Source: Streptosporangiaceae bacterium (GTDB taxonomy: Bacteria > Actinomycetota > Actinomycetes > Streptosporangiales > Streptosporangiaceae). Taken from it: a DNA stretch of 5,982 bases. The stretch spans positions 1 to 5,982 of the forward strand of contig JAICWX010000443.1 of the NCBI GenBank assembly GCA_025934635.1, read 5' to 3'. Positions within the stretch are counted from its first letter, which is position 1, and each line of letters begins with the position of its first letter. A program made the translations under genes and the position numbers. The notes beneath the pieces are model-generated. The model was not told where the DNA came from. It was given only the letters and a program-made list of their open reading frames with translations, and made no database searches. Below, in pieces: positions 5,297 to 5,982 of the stretch.

Positions 5297-5901
5297 CGTT
5301 CCGCGCGGACCAGGGTGTCGACGGCGGTGGCCTGCCCGCCGTCACGTTCGACCGTGCGGCGTACCCGTGCGGCCCGGCGGATACGCAGGCCGGGCAGGGC
5401 CGCGGTGATAGCATCGGGGGTGTACAGCACGTCCGGGCTGGACGGGCCGCCGGTGCCCTCGGTGAGGTTGGCCAGGTCGTGCCCCACCACCAGCAGCGTG
5501 CCCCCCGGGACCAGGGCGGCGGCCGCGCCGGCCAGGACCTGACCGCGCAGGGCCGCGCCCACCTGCAGGTAAGCGATGAGCACAAGATCGAAGGCCGAAC
5601 GGGCGGGCGTGTACTCGCTCAGGTCCGCGACGACCCAGTCCACCTGGCCGTCGCCGTCGCCGATGCCGTGGTCGGCACTGAGCTTGCGGCCCTTGTCCAG
5701 GCCGACCCGGGAGAAGTCGACCGCGGTCACCCGCCAGCCGCGCGCCGCCAGCCAGACCGAGTTCCGGCCCTCTCCGGCCGCCAGGTCGAGGGCCCGGCCG
5801 GGTGGCGTGCCGTCCAGTTCGGCCGCCAGGAACTGGTTCGGGTGCATCGACCACTCGAACTCGGCACCGGAATACCGCGCATCCCACTGCTGCCTGTCCA
5901 C
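5287..5901 (-). CDS. Small class I SAM-dependent methyltransferase (TehB/Methyltransf_25-like)
   Basis: A 204-residue protein, the normal size for compact stand-alone methyltransferases. It opens with QWDARYSGAEFEWSMHPN (residues 5-22), the WD-x-RY and PN motifs typical of a TehB-like actinobacterial group. Motif I is ALDLAAGEGRNSVWLA at 37-52, with Asp62 (VTAVDFS) ending beta2. VVADL (90-94) and FDLVLIAYLQV (104-114) follow, then the post-core VPGGTLLVVGHDL (131-143). The third and fourth residues of motif I are Ala-Ala where the group often has Gly-Cys. The GTG start at 5901 is the only one available, because an in-frame stop lies 27 nt upstream with no start codon between; there is no clear Shine-Dalgarno. 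It is unrelated to the methyltransferase at 2525 beyond the shared fold. It converges on the kinase gene with a 21-bp gap. The acceptor is unknown; TehB-like names imply tellurite or thiol methylation, which is not shown here. Confidence 0.92.
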   Translation of the reverse strand: MDRQQWDARYSGAEFEWSMHPNQFLAAELDGTPPGRALDLAAGEGRNSVWLAARGWRVTAVDFSRVGLDKGRKLSADHGIGDGDGQVDWVVADLSEYTPARSAFDLVLIAYLQVGAALRGQVLAGAAAALVPGGTLLVVGHDLANLTEGTGGPSSPDVLYTPDAITAALPGLRIRRAARVRRTVERDGGQATAVDTLVRAERPA

Positions 5902-5913
5902 CTGGTCACTGTC

Positions 5914-5924
5914 CCGCTGAGCGG
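5914..5924. promoter_or_regulatory. Short palindrome upstream of minus-strand methyltransferase
   Basis: CCGCT (5914-5918) and AGCGG (5920-5924) form a 5-bp palindrome with a one-base centre, 12 nt before the GTG at 5901. It could be a regulator site or simply chance. No convincing -10 element was found nearby on the minus strand. Confidence 0.2.
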
Positions 5925-5937
5925 CTCACGGGGCAAC

Positions 5938-5982
5938 TCAGGAGGCGGGCTTGCGAGTGTCTGGGCGGCCGCCGCCGCGGGC
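5938..5982 (-). CDS. Possible C-terminal end of a further minus-strand gene (edge fragment)
   Basis: On the minus strand an open frame enters from the window edge and ends with TGA at 5938-5940, giving the tail ARGGGRPDTRKPAS. Twelve of its fourteen codons end in C or G and most are the codons favoured by the other genes here. It would lie 36 bp upstream of the methyltransferase on the same strand, a plausible operon. Fourteen residues are too few to identify a family. The competing reading is the start of a plus-strand gene at 5951, listed separately; both cannot easily be true. Confidence 0.28.
   Translation of the reverse strand, partial: ARGGGRPDTRKPAS
5951..5982 (+). CDS. Alternative: start of a plus-strand gene behind AGGAGG (edge fragment)
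   Basis: AGGAGG (5940-5945) lies 5 nt before a TTG at 5951 and 11 nt before an in-frame GTG at 5957. The frame stays open to the edge and would begin MRVSGRPPPR. The good ribosome binding site is the only support, and the sequence is too short to recognise. This would make a divergent pair with the methyltransferase at 5287-5901. It is mutually exclusive in practice with the minus-strand tail described for the same bases. Confidence 0.25.
   Translation, partial: MRVSGRPPPR

Noticed and set aside
4650..5585. Long minus-strand open frame encoding Asp/Glu/Gly-rich repeats (DDGGAEDGG type) opposite the kinase gene
   Set aside because: It is the mirror of the PPSSx repeat and of GC-rich codon bias; it overlaps two well-supported genes and shows no family motif.
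2525..5901. Idea that two methyltransferases and the kinase form one modification system
   Set aside because: They are on different strands with separate regulatory regions, belong to different methyltransferase groups, and no linking gene is visible.

Overview
The window is very GC-rich, its genes use mostly G- or C-ending codons and GTG/TTG starts, and it encodes a PknB-like kinase, an HxlR regulator with a long C-terminal domain, and proline/serine-rich cell-surface segments. Together these point to a chromosomal segment of an actinomycete (Actinomycetota). Nothing seen fixes the genus. There are no rRNA or tRNA genes, no insertion sequences, no integrase and no CRISPR array.

Layout, left to right. 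(1) Positions 1-419, plus strand: the C-terminal end of an MFS transporter cut by the window edge. (2) Positions 424-445: a 7-bp inverted repeat between that gene and the next. (3) Positions 468-1696, plus strand: a two-gene unit of a small MscS-type mechanosensitive channel and a 114-residue single-pass membrane protein with a Pro/Ser/Thr-rich outer tail, joined by a GTGA overlap. (4) Positions 1701-2378, minus strand: an HxlR-family regulator converging on that unit with 4 bp between the stops. (5) Positions 2379-2524: a divergent promoter region holding two nearly concentric perfect inverted repeats, a probable leaderless promoter for the regulator and a candidate promoter for its neighbour. 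(6) Positions 2525-3379, plus strand: a class I SAM-dependent methyltransferase, probably the regulator's target. (7) Positions 3380-3591: two tandem GC hairpins (likely terminator), then the upstream region of the kinase gene. (8) Positions 3592-5265, plus strand: a transmembrane Ser/Thr protein kinase whose outer region is a 14-copy PPSSx pentapeptide tandem repeat. (9) Positions 5287-5901, minus strand: a second, unrelated small class I methyltransferase (TehB/Methyltransf_25-like), convergent with the kinase. (10) Positions 5902-5982: the region upstream of that gene and an edge fragment whose coding strand cannot be settled.

Functionally there are three apparent units: a membrane-tension channel with a coupled surface-exposed partner; a self-contained regulator/methyltransferase switch; and an envelope-spanning signalling kinase. 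I see no proof that they form one system. The most unusual observations are the channel-coupled Pro/Ser/Thr-rich protein, the PPSSx repeat stalk on the kinase, the nested operator-like repeats between the HxlR gene and the methyltransferase, and the leader-ORF arrangement at the kinase start.
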